Notes: generated from the sequence alone by a model not told the origin. A DNA stretch of 41,445 bases from Calditrichaceae bacterium (GCA_024762535.1 JANTHG010000005.1:1-41445), one strand, 5' to 3'; shown: positions 9,599 to 18,207, counted from the first letter of the stretch. Made by a program: numbers and translations.

Positions 9599-10386
9599 TC
9601 TGCTTTACCTCCTGCATCCTGCGGATTCAATTCCAAATACACATAAATGCCGGGTTTGCATAATTCCTTATGATCCAAGATTTTCATTTTTACAGAGAAC
9701 GAACGAACATCCCGCTGGTCACGAAGGGTGGTAGGGGTTTTAGTGGCAAAATCAGCCATGGGCATAATTTGAATGACCTTTGCCGAGATTATATGTTTAC
9801 TACCGGCGGTAGAAATTTTAAAAACTTTACCCAGGCTAATTTGGTCTAAATAGGATTCCGGAATGCTAAACCGTGCCCAGGTTGCTGTTGTGTCGGTAAC
9901 AATTACTACCGGCATACCCGGCGGCATCATTTGCCCCACTTCGAGAATGCGCACATTAACAATTCCGTCAATCGGACTAACGATACTCATATCTTCCAAA
10001 CGCGTATTTAAGGCGGCCAATTTGCTGGTTACCACATTATATGCTGTTTCAATTTCATCCAGTTTTTGCTGTGGAACCGCCCCTGCTTTATAAAGATTCT
10101 GTACCCGTTTACGGTTCACATTAATATTTTTCAACTGGGATTTAAGTGCATTGATATTGGCAGAAAGTTCACGTTTATCTAATTCCGCAACCACCTGGCC
10201 GGCCTTTACCTCGTCTCCTTCGTCCACATTAATGGCAATAATTTTACCGGGCATACGGGTCGTTACGTTAAACTGTGTATTTTCGATATATCCCATAAAT
10301 TCGGGTTTCTTCGGCGTCTCGTTCTGAGAGCAGGCGCTTAATATGAGTAAAATAAACAAGCTTATTATTAAATATTGTTTGTGCAC
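9595..10386 (-). CDS. HlyD-family periplasmic adaptor (lipoprotein)
   Basis: Lipobox LILSAC; lipoyl-like halves FNVTTRMPGKIIAINVDEGDEVKAGQVVAELDKRE and DMSIVSPIDGIVNVRILEVGQMMPPGMPVV. Confidence 0.93.
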   Translation of the reverse strand: MHKQYLIISLFILLILSACSQNETPKKPEFMGYIENTQFNVTTRMPGKIIAINVDEGDEVKAGQVVAELDKRELSANINALKSQLKNINVNRKRVQNLYKAGAVPQQKLDEIETAYNVVTSKLAALNTRLEDMSIVSPIDGIVNVRILEVGQMMPPGMPVVIVTDTTATWARFSIPESYLDQISLGKVFKISTAGSKHIISAKVIQIMPMADFATKTPTTLRDQRDVRSFSVKMKILDHKELCKPGIYVYLELNPQDAGGKAE

Positions 10387-10398
10387 GGGAATCTCCTT

Positions 10399-11289
10399 TT
10401 AATCGTTTAATCCAAATATTTTGTCGAATTGCAATTGTACAGCATAGCTGGAAAACCAGCCGTCATTTTGATAAATCGTATAGGGAATACCAATACGGAA
10501 AAATATTTCTTTACTGTATTTATAACTGAATCCTAATAAAAATTGTATGCGGAAATCATCGGAATATACAATCTTCCTTCCGCTCATTTCGTTTTTAAAC
10601 TGTTTGCTTACGGCAAAGCCTGTTTCCGATTGAAAATCACCAAATGTGCTTTGATATGATTTTTGCAGCAAAGCATAAACACCCGCAGCGTCGCCAAGCT
10701 CTGTATTATTATTATCAGTACCCCGGTAACGGTAAAAAACCGAATAGACAATATCATATGAATCTATTAAAAAGATGCCGTTTAGTTCAGGTTGAATTTG
10801 CCAGGCGCCGGTACCCAAAGGATATTCCGTCGGCTTTAAGTTCTTATTTTCTCCGGTTGGGAAAATAACCGCGATCTTTGCACTCAGTGCAGAAGAAGTG
10901 GATTGAGATTTCCAAATCCGGTAGAAACCGCCCCATTCCAGGTCGCCAAAGCCCTTGGCACTCTGGTTAAGATTAAGAGAATAATGATGAATGAATAAAA
11001 ACGGAACACTCAGATAGGTGTTAAAATTATCTGCCACTCCATATTCGGCAAATACCTGCCAGGCCGCCTCGTTGAGAATGGTGTTATCCGGCAGATCGAC
11101 CATCTTACCGTTGGTCATATCTTTCATTTTCATATATTGCGGAAAGCTTCCCTGAAACGAAATATAGGTTTTATGAGACCCGATTGTATTGGGCTGAAGG
11201 CCAAATACAGATCGATTATCCTGTGCCTGCAATACCGTAAAAACAGACAGGGTCAATAGAAATAATTTAGTTATTCTGCTTATGTGCAT
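10399..11289 (-). CDS. Predicted outer-membrane beta-barrel protein of unknown function
   Basis: Signal peptide (LFLLTLSVFTVLQAQ), alternating aromatic/polar strands (e.g. AEYGVADNFNTYLSVPFLFI; FLLGFSYKYSKEIFFRIGIPYTIY); first gene of efflux operon. Confidence 0.65.
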   Translation of the reverse strand: MHISRITKLFLLTLSVFTVLQAQDNRSVFGLQPNTIGSHKTYISFQGSFPQYMKMKDMTNGKMVDLPDNTILNEAAWQVFAEYGVADNFNTYLSVPFLFIHHYSLNLNQSAKGFGDLEWGGFYRIWKSQSTSSALSAKIAVIFPTGENKNLKPTEYPLGTGAWQIQPELNGIFLIDSYDIVYSVFYRYRGTDNNNTELGDAAGVYALLQKSYQSTFGDFQSETGFAVSKQFKNEMSGRKIVYSDDFRIQFLLGFSYKYSKEIFFRIGIPYTIYQNDGWFSSYAVQLQFDKIFGLND

Positions 11290-11319
11290 TCAAAACTCCT
11301 TTCAGCAGATTTATTGTTA

Positions 11320-11335
11320 GCAAGTGATTACTTAC
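11320..11335. promoter_or_regulatory. Candidate TetR operator
   Basis: Palindrome gcAAGTgattACTTac immediately downstream of the -10 box of the efflux operon that encodes a TetR regulator. Confidence 0.5.
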
Positions 11336-11337
11336 AT

Positions 11338-11366
11338 AATATACTGAGATAAATTCTTTTAGTCAA
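11338..11366 (-). promoter_or_regulatory. Sigma70-type promoter of efflux operon
   Basis: Minus strand TTGACT (11366-11361), 17-nt spacer, TATATT (11343-11338). Confidence 0.65.
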
Positions 11367-11543
11367 CTCCAAGTTAACATGCAATCTAATTCCTTCATAA
11401 ATACGCACACCATTGAAACATTTTTTTTTATTCACCAATAGAGAAAACATATCCCTCTGCCCTGGTACGGTGTGTTATTTTTTTATTGAGTACTATTAGT
11501 ATTCGGTTAAATTCTCGTAAACCACATACAAGAAAAAAGAACC

Positions 11544-11631
11544 TTACTTTTTGTCTGGCCAAAAAGTAACAAAAAGGCCAGGGCGAAATTTAACTCGTCC
11601 CGAAACTCGGGACTCAAACAGAAATTTCGCC
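11544..11631. repeat. Composite hairpin element in intergenic DNA (REP/intergenic-repeat-like)
   Basis: Hairpin 1 ttactttttg/caaaaagtaa (11544-11553/11560-11569); nested hairpin 2 ggcgaaattt/aaatttcgcc (11582-11591/11622-11631) enclosing gtcccga/tcgggac (11597-11603/11607-11613). Confidence 0.6.
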
Positions 11632-11742
11632 ATAAGCTAAGCTTCTTTCAAGTCCTTCATTTGGTCTTGGTTTGAAAAGTTGACATTTTAATCGGACGAT
11701 AAAAGAATGTTTCTTCAAATTATCCCATGCCTGCCAGATTGA

Positions 11743-12282
11743 TCAGTCAAAATCGAGCAGTGCGGACATCTTTTCTACTAATCCGTCATCTATTTGATGA
11801 TGATACAAAACCGGTGCCCTGAACATGGGATTTTTTCCGCGTGCATTTACGGGAATCAACAATTGAAAATTATCGGAAAAATCTTCGAAATCAATTAAAA
11901 TGGGGATCTCGAGATTAAAACTTAAACAGGCATGTAAAGATGAATAATAATCGATTGATTTAAACAAAGGCAAATAATCTTTAATATCTTCCCTGTTTAA
12001 ATAGGTTATAACTTTTAATTCCTTAAGTTTGTTATCATCAATGGCAATCTTGGTCTGATATACTAATGTTTTGCCTTTTCTAAAGCGTACAAATTTTGTG
12101 TTTGAGTCCAACTCATAAGTATATGCCGGCCGGCCGATAATTACGCCATCGATTCTATGATTTTTTAATTCCGATAAAACCATACCTGCGCTGGGCATCG
12201 CAATAAAATTAATTTCGGGCAACTGTTCCTGAAGTTTTAGAATATAAGGTTCCATAGTTGGACAATATGCGATTGAAGTCAT
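11743..12282 (-). CDS. Cytosolic binding-protein-like protein of unknown function (179 aa)
   Basis: The ORF track starts at 12378, but ATG at 12282 has RBS GGAAGGG and avoids overlap with the upstream gene; MTSIAYCPTMEPYILKLQEQLPEINFIAMPSAGMVLSELKNHRIDGVIIGRPAYTYE resembles a periplasmic-binding-like fold; no signal peptide. Confidence 0.65.
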   Translation of the reverse strand: MTSIAYCPTMEPYILKLQEQLPEINFIAMPSAGMVLSELKNHRIDGVIIGRPAYTYELDSNTKFVRFRKGKTLVYQTKIAIDDNKLKELKVITYLNREDIKDYLPLFKSIDYYSSLHACLSFNLEIPILIDFEDFSDNFQLLIPVNARGKNPMFRAPVLYHHQIDDGLVEKMSALLDFD

Positions 12283-12307
12283 TTGTAATCCCTTCCATTT
12301 TGGTTTA

Positions 12308-12760
12308 TTAAAGTTCGTTAAAAATCCGGAATATTTCCGTTTTTGTTTTCGCACGACGTATTTTTTCGGCCTGCTCATGTTGGCATAAAAAACGCTTCAA
12401 TTTAAGTAATGCATCTGCCAAACTGTTATCCATCTCTTCAGGAACGGCAAGAAGAGAAACCAGATCAATAGGCTTTTTATGTTTTGAATAATAGCCAATT
12501 CCTTCATCAAAACGGCCAAAAATAAATAAGGGCTCGCTAATCGAATTGGTAACCGCATAAAAAGAAATATTGCAACACCCTCCTACAACCGAATCGTAAA
12601 GTTCGGAATCTACAACTACTTGTGCAAACTCGGAGGGATTGATGACACCGGGGTTATTGATAGCAAGATTAATCATAACCCGTAAAGCGCTTAATTCCGA
12701 ATGAGCCTTTAGACCGAGATGAATATTCTCTAAACGAAGCCAATTTATTATACGTTCCAT
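12308..12760 (-). CDS. PTS EIIA type-2 / PtsN-like domain protein, apparently lacking active-site His
   Basis: Manual alignment to the PtsN pattern: ...SELYDSVVGGCCNISFYAVTNSISEPLFIFGRFDEGIGYYSKHKKPIDLVSLLAVPEEMDNSLADALLKLKRFL...EKIRRAKTKTEIFRIF; the IPHG position reads FYAV. Confidence 0.7.
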   Translation of the reverse strand: MERIINWLRLENIHLGLKAHSELSALRVMINLAINNPGVINPSEFAQVVVDSELYDSVVGGCCNISFYAVTNSISEPLFIFGRFDEGIGYYSKHKKPIDLVSLLAVPEEMDNSLADALLKLKRFLCQHEQAEKIRRAKTKTEIFRIFNEL

Positions 12761-12778
12761 ATTTGCCCCAGGTATATC

Positions 12779-12808
12779 AAAAAACCGGGCGCGAAACCCG
12801 GTTTTTTT
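12779..12808 (-). terminator. Rho-independent terminator, bidirectional in form
   Basis: aaaaaaccggg-cgcgaaa-cccggttttttt; T-run/A-run on both sides; lies between SPW gene (12842) and EIIA-like gene (12760). Confidence 0.85.
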
Positions 12809-12841
12809 GAACCGTTTATCAACTGCTTTTGTTACTGGTGG

Positions 12842-13177
12842 TTAATGCGCCGGTTGATGCGTTGTATGGTGCGTTTCACCGGAAGAAAGCGCAGCAAAAC
12901 CGGCTGTAGCTATCAATATTCCACTAATCAGATCATTCCAAAGATTTCCAGAATGCATTTGCAATGCCGGAATAAAAGCAGCTACGATCAACCACAAACC
13001 CATAATGCCTGCCAGCCATCCTTGCCATGATTTTTTACTAATCATGCCGAACCCGGCGACCGCTACGATAATACCCACGATTAAGTTATTCCACATATTA
13101 CCAGTTGCTGGCATGGGTAAAAAGGCTGCGATTATTAGCCAGATCCCCAAAACTCCGTTAGTCCATGCTTGCCACAT
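12842..13177 (-). CDS. SPW-repeat family small membrane protein
   Basis: WQAWTNGVLGIWLIIAAFLP / WQGWLAGIMGLWLIVAAFIP repeats; close paralogue of 4497-4814; His-rich tail GETHHTTHQPAH. Confidence 0.87.
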   Translation of the reverse strand: MWQAWTNGVLGIWLIIAAFLPMPATGNMWNNLIVGIIVAVAGFGMISKKSWQGWLAGIMGLWLIVAAFIPALQMHSGNLWNDLISGILIATAGFAALSSGETHHTTHQPAH

Positions 13178-13227
13178 TTTAGACCTCCTTTATTTAGTTG
13201 AACCCTGTCGTTTTCAATTTTAACTAT

Positions 13228-13243
13228 TACAAAGGATGTGCCA
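13228..13243 (-). promoter_or_regulatory. Candidate sigma54 (-24/-12) promoter of SPW gene 12842-13177
   Basis: Minus strand TGGCAC-N5-TTGTA (consensus TGGCAC-N5-TTGCW), exact spacing, -12 element 51 nt from the start codon. Confidence 0.65.
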
Positions 13244-13412
13244 AAATATATTAACAGGCATTAACTTATTGAAAAACAATAATTAACATTGATAAAAATT
13301 AATATAAGAAATATGTGTATCAAACTAAAATGGGAAGCAGGATTTCACAGTAAAATCAGATTAAATTTCTATGCCCTGCAAACAGTGGGATGGAACTGCG
13401 CAATGAAATTTC

Positions 13413-14819
13413 TCAGTGTTTAAAATTTTCGATGTTTACATTATGTTTCTTAATCAAATTCTGAATCTGACGCCGGTCGTAACCGCTTTTCTCAGCCGCA
13501 TGAGAAATATTGCCGGATGTAGATTTCAGTAAACGTTTTAAAAAATCGTATTCAATTTCCCGCAAAATATTTGCCGTTCGTCGTTGTTTTTCCTGTTGTA
13601 ATTCTTCTTTTGTTTCCGCCTTTTTAACAAGACCTGTTTTAATCTCTTCCGGCAGGTTATTAATTCCAACGATTCCTTCTTTGGCAAAGATGATGGCCTG
13701 TTGAATTACATTTTCCAGTTCGCGCACATTACCCGGCCAGGGATATCGTGTCAGGGCTTCCATCGCATCATCGGAAACGGATAAGTTATGAGCACCTTCC
13801 ACATTCAACTGTTGATGTTTATCTATAAAATAACGAACCAAAACCGGGATATCTTCTTTACGATCCTTCAGAGGGGGGATTTGAATGAATACAACTTTTA
13901 AACGATAGAATAAATCCTGACGAAAACGGCCTTCTTTAACTTCCCGCGCCAAATCACGGTTTGTTGCCGCCACAATGCGGACATCGGTTTGTAAATATTG
14001 GGTTCCCCCTACCCGGGTAAAGCGCTGGTTTTCCAGAATATGTAATAATTTTACCTGTAACTCTAAGGGCAGCTCGCCAATTTCATCTAAAAAAAGAGTG
14101 CCGCCACTGGCCATTTCAAACTTCCCTTTACGCGTCTGAACCGCTCCGGTAAACGCACCTTTTTCATGACCGAACAATTCGCTTTCCATCAATTCCTTAG
14201 GAATAGCTCCGCAATTTATTTCGATAAAGGGTTGGTCAGCACGTGGGCTCATATAGTGAACAGAGCTGGCCACCAATTGCTTTCCGGTTCCGGATTCTCC
14301 CTGAATCAAAACAGTAGCATTCGTTTGGGCCACATCTTTAACTGTTGATAAAATGGCTTGCATGCGCGGATTGGCTGTAACAATTTCCCGCTGACCTTCG
14401 TATTTCTTAAGCCGTTCTTTTAATGTTTTATTTTCTTGCACGAGGCTTGCAAAATGAAGCGCTTTTTCGATGAGCGGCGTAAGCTCGGCCAGCTTAATCG
14501 GTTTTAAGATATAATCGAAAGCGCCCAGTTTCATGGCGTTAACAGCATTTTCTACAGTGCCAAATGCTGTGATAATAATAATGGGAATTTGTTTAAAATG
14601 CTCTTTAACATATTCCAGTAGCTGCAAACCGTTTACTTTACCGGGCATTTTTAAATCGGTTATCACAAGATTAATTACTTCATTTTGAAGATGCTGCTGT
14701 GCTTCTTCTCCGCTCTTTGCCAAAAACACAGAATACTTTTGTTGCAGATTAATTTTAAGCACTTTGCGAATCTTTTCTTCATCGTCAACAATCAAAATAC
14801 TCGGTCTGTCAGGATTCAT
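13413..14819 (-). CDS. NtrC-family sigma54-dependent response regulator (REC-AAA+-Fis HTH)
   Basis: REC: LVITDLKMPGKVNGLQLL; AAA+: GESGTGKQLVASSVH, GAFTGA, GTLFLDEIGELPLELQVKLLH; C-terminal Fis HTH NISHAAEKSGYDRRQIQNLIKKH. Confidence 0.96.
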   Translation of the reverse strand: MNPDRPSILIVDDEEKIRKVLKINLQQKYSVFLAKSGEEAQQHLQNEVINLVITDLKMPGKVNGLQLLEYVKEHFKQIPIIIITAFGTVENAVNAMKLGAFDYILKPIKLAELTPLIEKALHFASLVQENKTLKERLKKYEGQREIVTANPRMQAILSTVKDVAQTNATVLIQGESGTGKQLVASSVHYMSPRADQPFIEINCGAIPKELMESELFGHEKGAFTGAVQTRKGKFEMASGGTLFLDEIGELPLELQVKLLHILENQRFTRVGGTQYLQTDVRIVAATNRDLAREVKEGRFRQDLFYRLKVVFIQIPPLKDRKEDIPVLVRYFIDKHQQLNVEGAHNLSVSDDAMEALTRYPWPGNVRELENVIQQAIIFAKEGIVGINNLPEEIKTGLVKKAETKEELQQEKQRRTANILREIEYDFLKRLLKSTSGNISHAAEKSGYDRRQIQNLIKKHNVNIENFKH

Positions 14820-16963
14820 TATCTATCTCCAAAATTTTTATGATCTAACTTTTTAGAAAGCCGGATATGAAACGTTGTTTCTCCCGGTTTGGAATCCAGC
14901 GAAATCTTCCCGCCAAGGGTCTCGATTAAATGTTGCACAATGGAAAGCCCCAGCCCGGTTCCGTTTTCTTTAGTGGTAAAAAAAGGTTCAAAAACATTAT
15001 CCTTCAATTGGTCCGGAATACCAATCCCGTTATCCTTTAAATATATATGAATCGTTTTGGGCAGGATCTCAAATCGGCATTCCAGTATTCCCTGCTCAAT
15101 TGAAAAATCATCCTGCTTTTCGGCGCGCTCTTTGATTGCCGCTATCGCATTTAGCCCCAAATTCAATAATATTTGTTTTAAAATGGCTGGATCACTTATA
15201 AATGATGACCGGGGATGATTCACACTAAAACGGGTTTGCAATTTTTCTGTTTCCTGCAGAGCTAAATTCATTTCCAGATATTCAATCAGCTCTTCAGCCT
15301 GAACCGTGATAAACTCTGGCGGTTTGATGCGGGATAAATTTAGAAAATCTGTTAGTATATTATTTAGACGGTTCACCTCTTCAATAATGAACTGTTTAAG
15401 TTCCTGCTGATCCTCCCATCCGATATTGGGTTGCAATAGTGTTTCGGCTGAGGTTGAAATCGTATTGAGCGGGTTGCGGATTTCGTGCGCGATACCGGCT
15501 GTAAGCTGCCCCAGGGCCGCTAATTTTTCAAGCTGGAAATGTTCTTTAAAATGATCGTGCATTTGGCGGATTATATTATTCCGCTGAAAGGATCCGGCAA
15601 TATTACTGGCAAATATATTGTAAATTTCGATTTCATCTTCTGTATATTCCTGATTAAATTTTTTCTTAGAAAATAAAAGAATTCCTAATAGTTCCTTGTC
15701 AAAAATCAGAGGAAGGATAATCTGAATCCGTTTCTTCTCTAAATAATCATGAACCCGGGAATCCAAAGCCTGATGATCCAATTCATAAAATTCCATAGCC
15801 TTTTTGTGTTTAATTAATTCTTTAACAAAATGGCATGAAGCCGGTATCTCGGGCGCTTCTTCATCTTCATGCGCTTCTGTATATGTGCCGGCGTCATCCT
15901 CAAGATAAAAGGATGTTACGGATTCAATATAAAAATTTTTAATTAAGAATGTTTCCACCGTTTCGAAAAAAAGTTTGGGTTCGGCATAGGTTTGCAACTC
16001 TTTAAAAAGTTCCAGCGATTTCTTCCGATACTGGTGGATATCTTTATTTAGCATACGATCGAACAGTACATTCAATTTTTTTTCAAACGGACGGATCATT
16101 AGAATCAATGTAAAAATGAGGAGCCCGCTTAGGGTAAAGGAATCAATATTAAAATAGTGCACCAGACTATCTGTAATGCTTTTAATTACTACAAAATAAA
16201 CCGCCAGTGCAAAGGATGACAAAATAGTGTAGCTTAATCCGCTGCTAAGATATTTTTTAGGTCGAAATAATTTAAATTGTACAATAGCGACAAAGAAAAA
16301 TATGGCAATCAATAAAGTAACAACGGTGGATAAAAAATAGAGTGATAAAACACCATGCATAAAGGGGTGGCTGAGCTGAATAAGGATAAAGCTTAAAAAG
16401 ACGATAATCATTCCAAAGGTAAAAAACCTGGTTTGATTACGAAGGCGGATGGTACGTATTTTATGAATTTTCCCGATGAGGATCCAATTTCCCCAAATAA
16501 CATAAACCAGAGCGATGATGAGCAACAAAACAAAGCGAAAATTATTGGCAAAGCTGAACTGAAAATAATAGATATTCTTCATATCTGATAGCGATACCAG
16601 TTCAAACTGGAAATCAGGAAAGGAAAGGCTCAGGGCAAGAATGGGTAAAGCGAACACAGCTGCATAGAAAAGAGGTCTGGCCGTCCAGGGATGAAAATTT
16701 TTCGGGAAATGGTAGGCTATGATTACAAAAAAAGCAGGCGATAAAAATATTATTCGATAAAGAATCTGCCCCCAAAACATGGCGCTTGCTTCCGCCTTGC
16801 TGTTCAGGATAATCACTTCCGCAAGATTCCAAAAGGAAAAGCTAAAGATAAAGGCGGAAAACCAGCGGTTCAGCGTAGATCGTGGCGCATCCATTAATAC
16901 AATGAATGCCAGACTGAAATTCATTGTAAATGAAATTAACCCTGGGAGGGAATAGATATTCAT
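14819..16963 (-). CDS. Sensor histidine kinase with multi-TM N-terminal sensor and GAF-like domain
   Basis: Multiple TM helices; GAF-like region; AALGQLTAGIAHEIRNPLNTISTSAETLL H-box; LKQILLNLGLNAIAAIKE N-box; DNGIGIPDQLKDNVFEPFFTTKENGTGLGLSIVQHLIE. Confidence 0.95.
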   Translation of the reverse strand: MNIYSLPGLISFTMNFSLAFIVLMDAPRSTLNRWFSAFIFSFSFWNLAEVIILNSKAEASAMFWGQILYRIIFLSPAFFVIIAYHFPKNFHPWTARPLFYAAVFALPILALSLSFPDFQFELVSLSDMKNIYYFQFSFANNFRFVLLLIIALVYVIWGNWILIGKIHKIRTIRLRNQTRFFTFGMIIVFLSFILIQLSHPFMHGVLSLYFLSTVVTLLIAIFFFVAIVQFKLFRPKKYLSSGLSYTILSSFALAVYFVVIKSITDSLVHYFNIDSFTLSGLLIFTLILMIRPFEKKLNVLFDRMLNKDIHQYRKKSLELFKELQTYAEPKLFFETVETFLIKNFYIESVTSFYLEDDAGTYTEAHEDEEAPEIPASCHFVKELIKHKKAMEFYELDHQALDSRVHDYLEKKRIQIILPLIFDKELLGILLFSKKKFNQEYTEDEIEIYNIFASNIAGSFQRNNIIRQMHDHFKEHFQLEKLAALGQLTAGIAHEIRNPLNTISTSAETLLQPNIGWEDQQELKQFIIEEVNRLNNILTDFLNLSRIKPPEFITVQAEELIEYLEMNLALQETEKLQTRFSVNHPRSSFISDPAILKQILLNLGLNAIAAIKERAEKQDDFSIEQGILECRFEILPKTIHIYLKDNGIGIPDQLKDNVFEPFFTTKENGTGLGLSIVQHLIETLGGKISLDSKPGETTFHIRLSKKLDHKNFGDR

Positions 16964-17838
16964 TCCGGACTTCCGTGTTTCAATAGTTTTTCCAATTGGG
17001 GTAATGCTGCTTCTGCCGCCTCTTCCCCTGCTTTAATGATATCATCAATACTTTTTATAGCTGCCCACGAATAGTGACGCACTTTCGGCCGTATTAGCAA
17101 ATCAGCGCCTGCAAGACGTTCCTGGGTAAGATGGTACGTTACAATGTCTTCGGCCCGATAGATAATCTGAATGCCTGTGTCTAATTTACTCACATCTTCT
17201 ACACAATGAGTTACGTCCACAGCAATCACATATTGCGCACCGCGTCCTTTCACAATTTGTACCGGTATGCTATCTGAAGAAGCGCCATCTATCAAAAGCA
17301 AGCCATCGATTTCTACAGGTGGGAAAACACCCGGTATGGCAGAACTGGCCATTACAGATTTTTTTAAACTACCTTCTGTCAGCACAATTTCCCTTCCGGA
17401 AATCAAATCAGTTGCAATCGTGGCAAAATTAACCGGTAGTGTTTCAATGGGCTTATCAGGGAAGGTTTCAAATAGTTTTTCAACCAGCTTTTCATTATAG
17501 ATGGATCGTGCTTTTAAGGTCTTCAACATCGAAAAATACATTTTAAGGTTATTCAGATACTGATTAAGATGATTCATCGCTCCCGAATGTTCCGTAGAAT
17601 CAAACACTTCCATATCCAGTTCATTAAAAACCGGGCGTTTAATCAAGTCATAAATAAAATCTTCTACCGCCTCTGCATTTTGAAATGTGGCATACAGGCC
17701 TCCAATAATTGCTCCGATACTACAACCTGTAATCTGATTTATGGGTAGGTGTTCACGTTCCAGCACTTTTAGGACACCAATATGTGAAAGTCCGCGAGCA
17801 CCGCCGCCACCCAAAGCTATTCCTAATTTGCTATTCAT
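16960..17838 (-). CDS. Patatin-like phospholipase family protein
   Basis: GGGGARGLSHIGVLKVLE, GCSIGAIIGGLYA (GxSxG-type), LLIDGASSDSIPV (DGA dyad motif). Confidence 0.95.
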   Translation of the reverse strand: MNSKLGIALGGGGARGLSHIGVLKVLEREHLPINQITGCSIGAIIGGLYATFQNAEAVEDFIYDLIKRPVFNELDMEVFDSTEHSGAMNHLNQYLNNLKMYFSMLKTLKARSIYNEKLVEKLFETFPDKPIETLPVNFATIATDLISGREIVLTEGSLKKSVMASSAIPGVFPPVEIDGLLLIDGASSDSIPVQIVKGRGAQYVIAVDVTHCVEDVSKLDTGIQIIYRAEDIVTYHLTQERLAGADLLIRPKVRHYSWAAIKSIDDIIKAGEEAAEAALPQLEKLLKHGSPE

Positions 17839-17879
17839 ACGTCATTCCCTTCGGTGAAAAAAAATGGGGATTTAGTAAC

Positions 17880-17892
17880 TCCAATATTTGGA
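17880..17892. promoter_or_regulatory. Palindrome upstream of the patatin/HK/RR operon, possible operator
   Basis: TCCAAtatTTGGA, 42 nt upstream of the patatin start codon. Confidence 0.25.
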
Positions 17893-18207
17893 ATATAAAA
17901 AATTGGGCCAGAAAAAAAAATTGTTCTTCAAAACCCGGATAAGAGAAAAATGAAAAAAGCAAAACCGATGTTTGCTGGCAGGAATTCATCGTATGGATTT
18001 AATGCATTGGATACTTAACCGAGTACGACGCCAAAGTTCGTGGTGTGTGCCAATTGTCCATCAAAGGGATGATTTACTATATTTCTATTTTTAAATTTAA
18101 TCTGCTATTAAGCCTAACAGTACAGAAACTTAAATACTCAAAACTCGGGGATTTTGCTTATGAAATAATTGATTCTTAGATTAGAGATTTAATTAATGGG
18201 AGATAAA

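Noticed and set aside
11743-12378. Full-length 211-aa version of the binding-protein-like ORF
   Set aside because: The first 32 residues are basic, overlap the upstream EIIA-like gene, and the internal ATG at 12282 has a good RBS.
18001-18195. Intergenic region before the RdhA-like gene as a possible ncRNA or tRNA
   Set aside because: No cloverleaf, no stable hairpin or terminator seen by eye; not supported.
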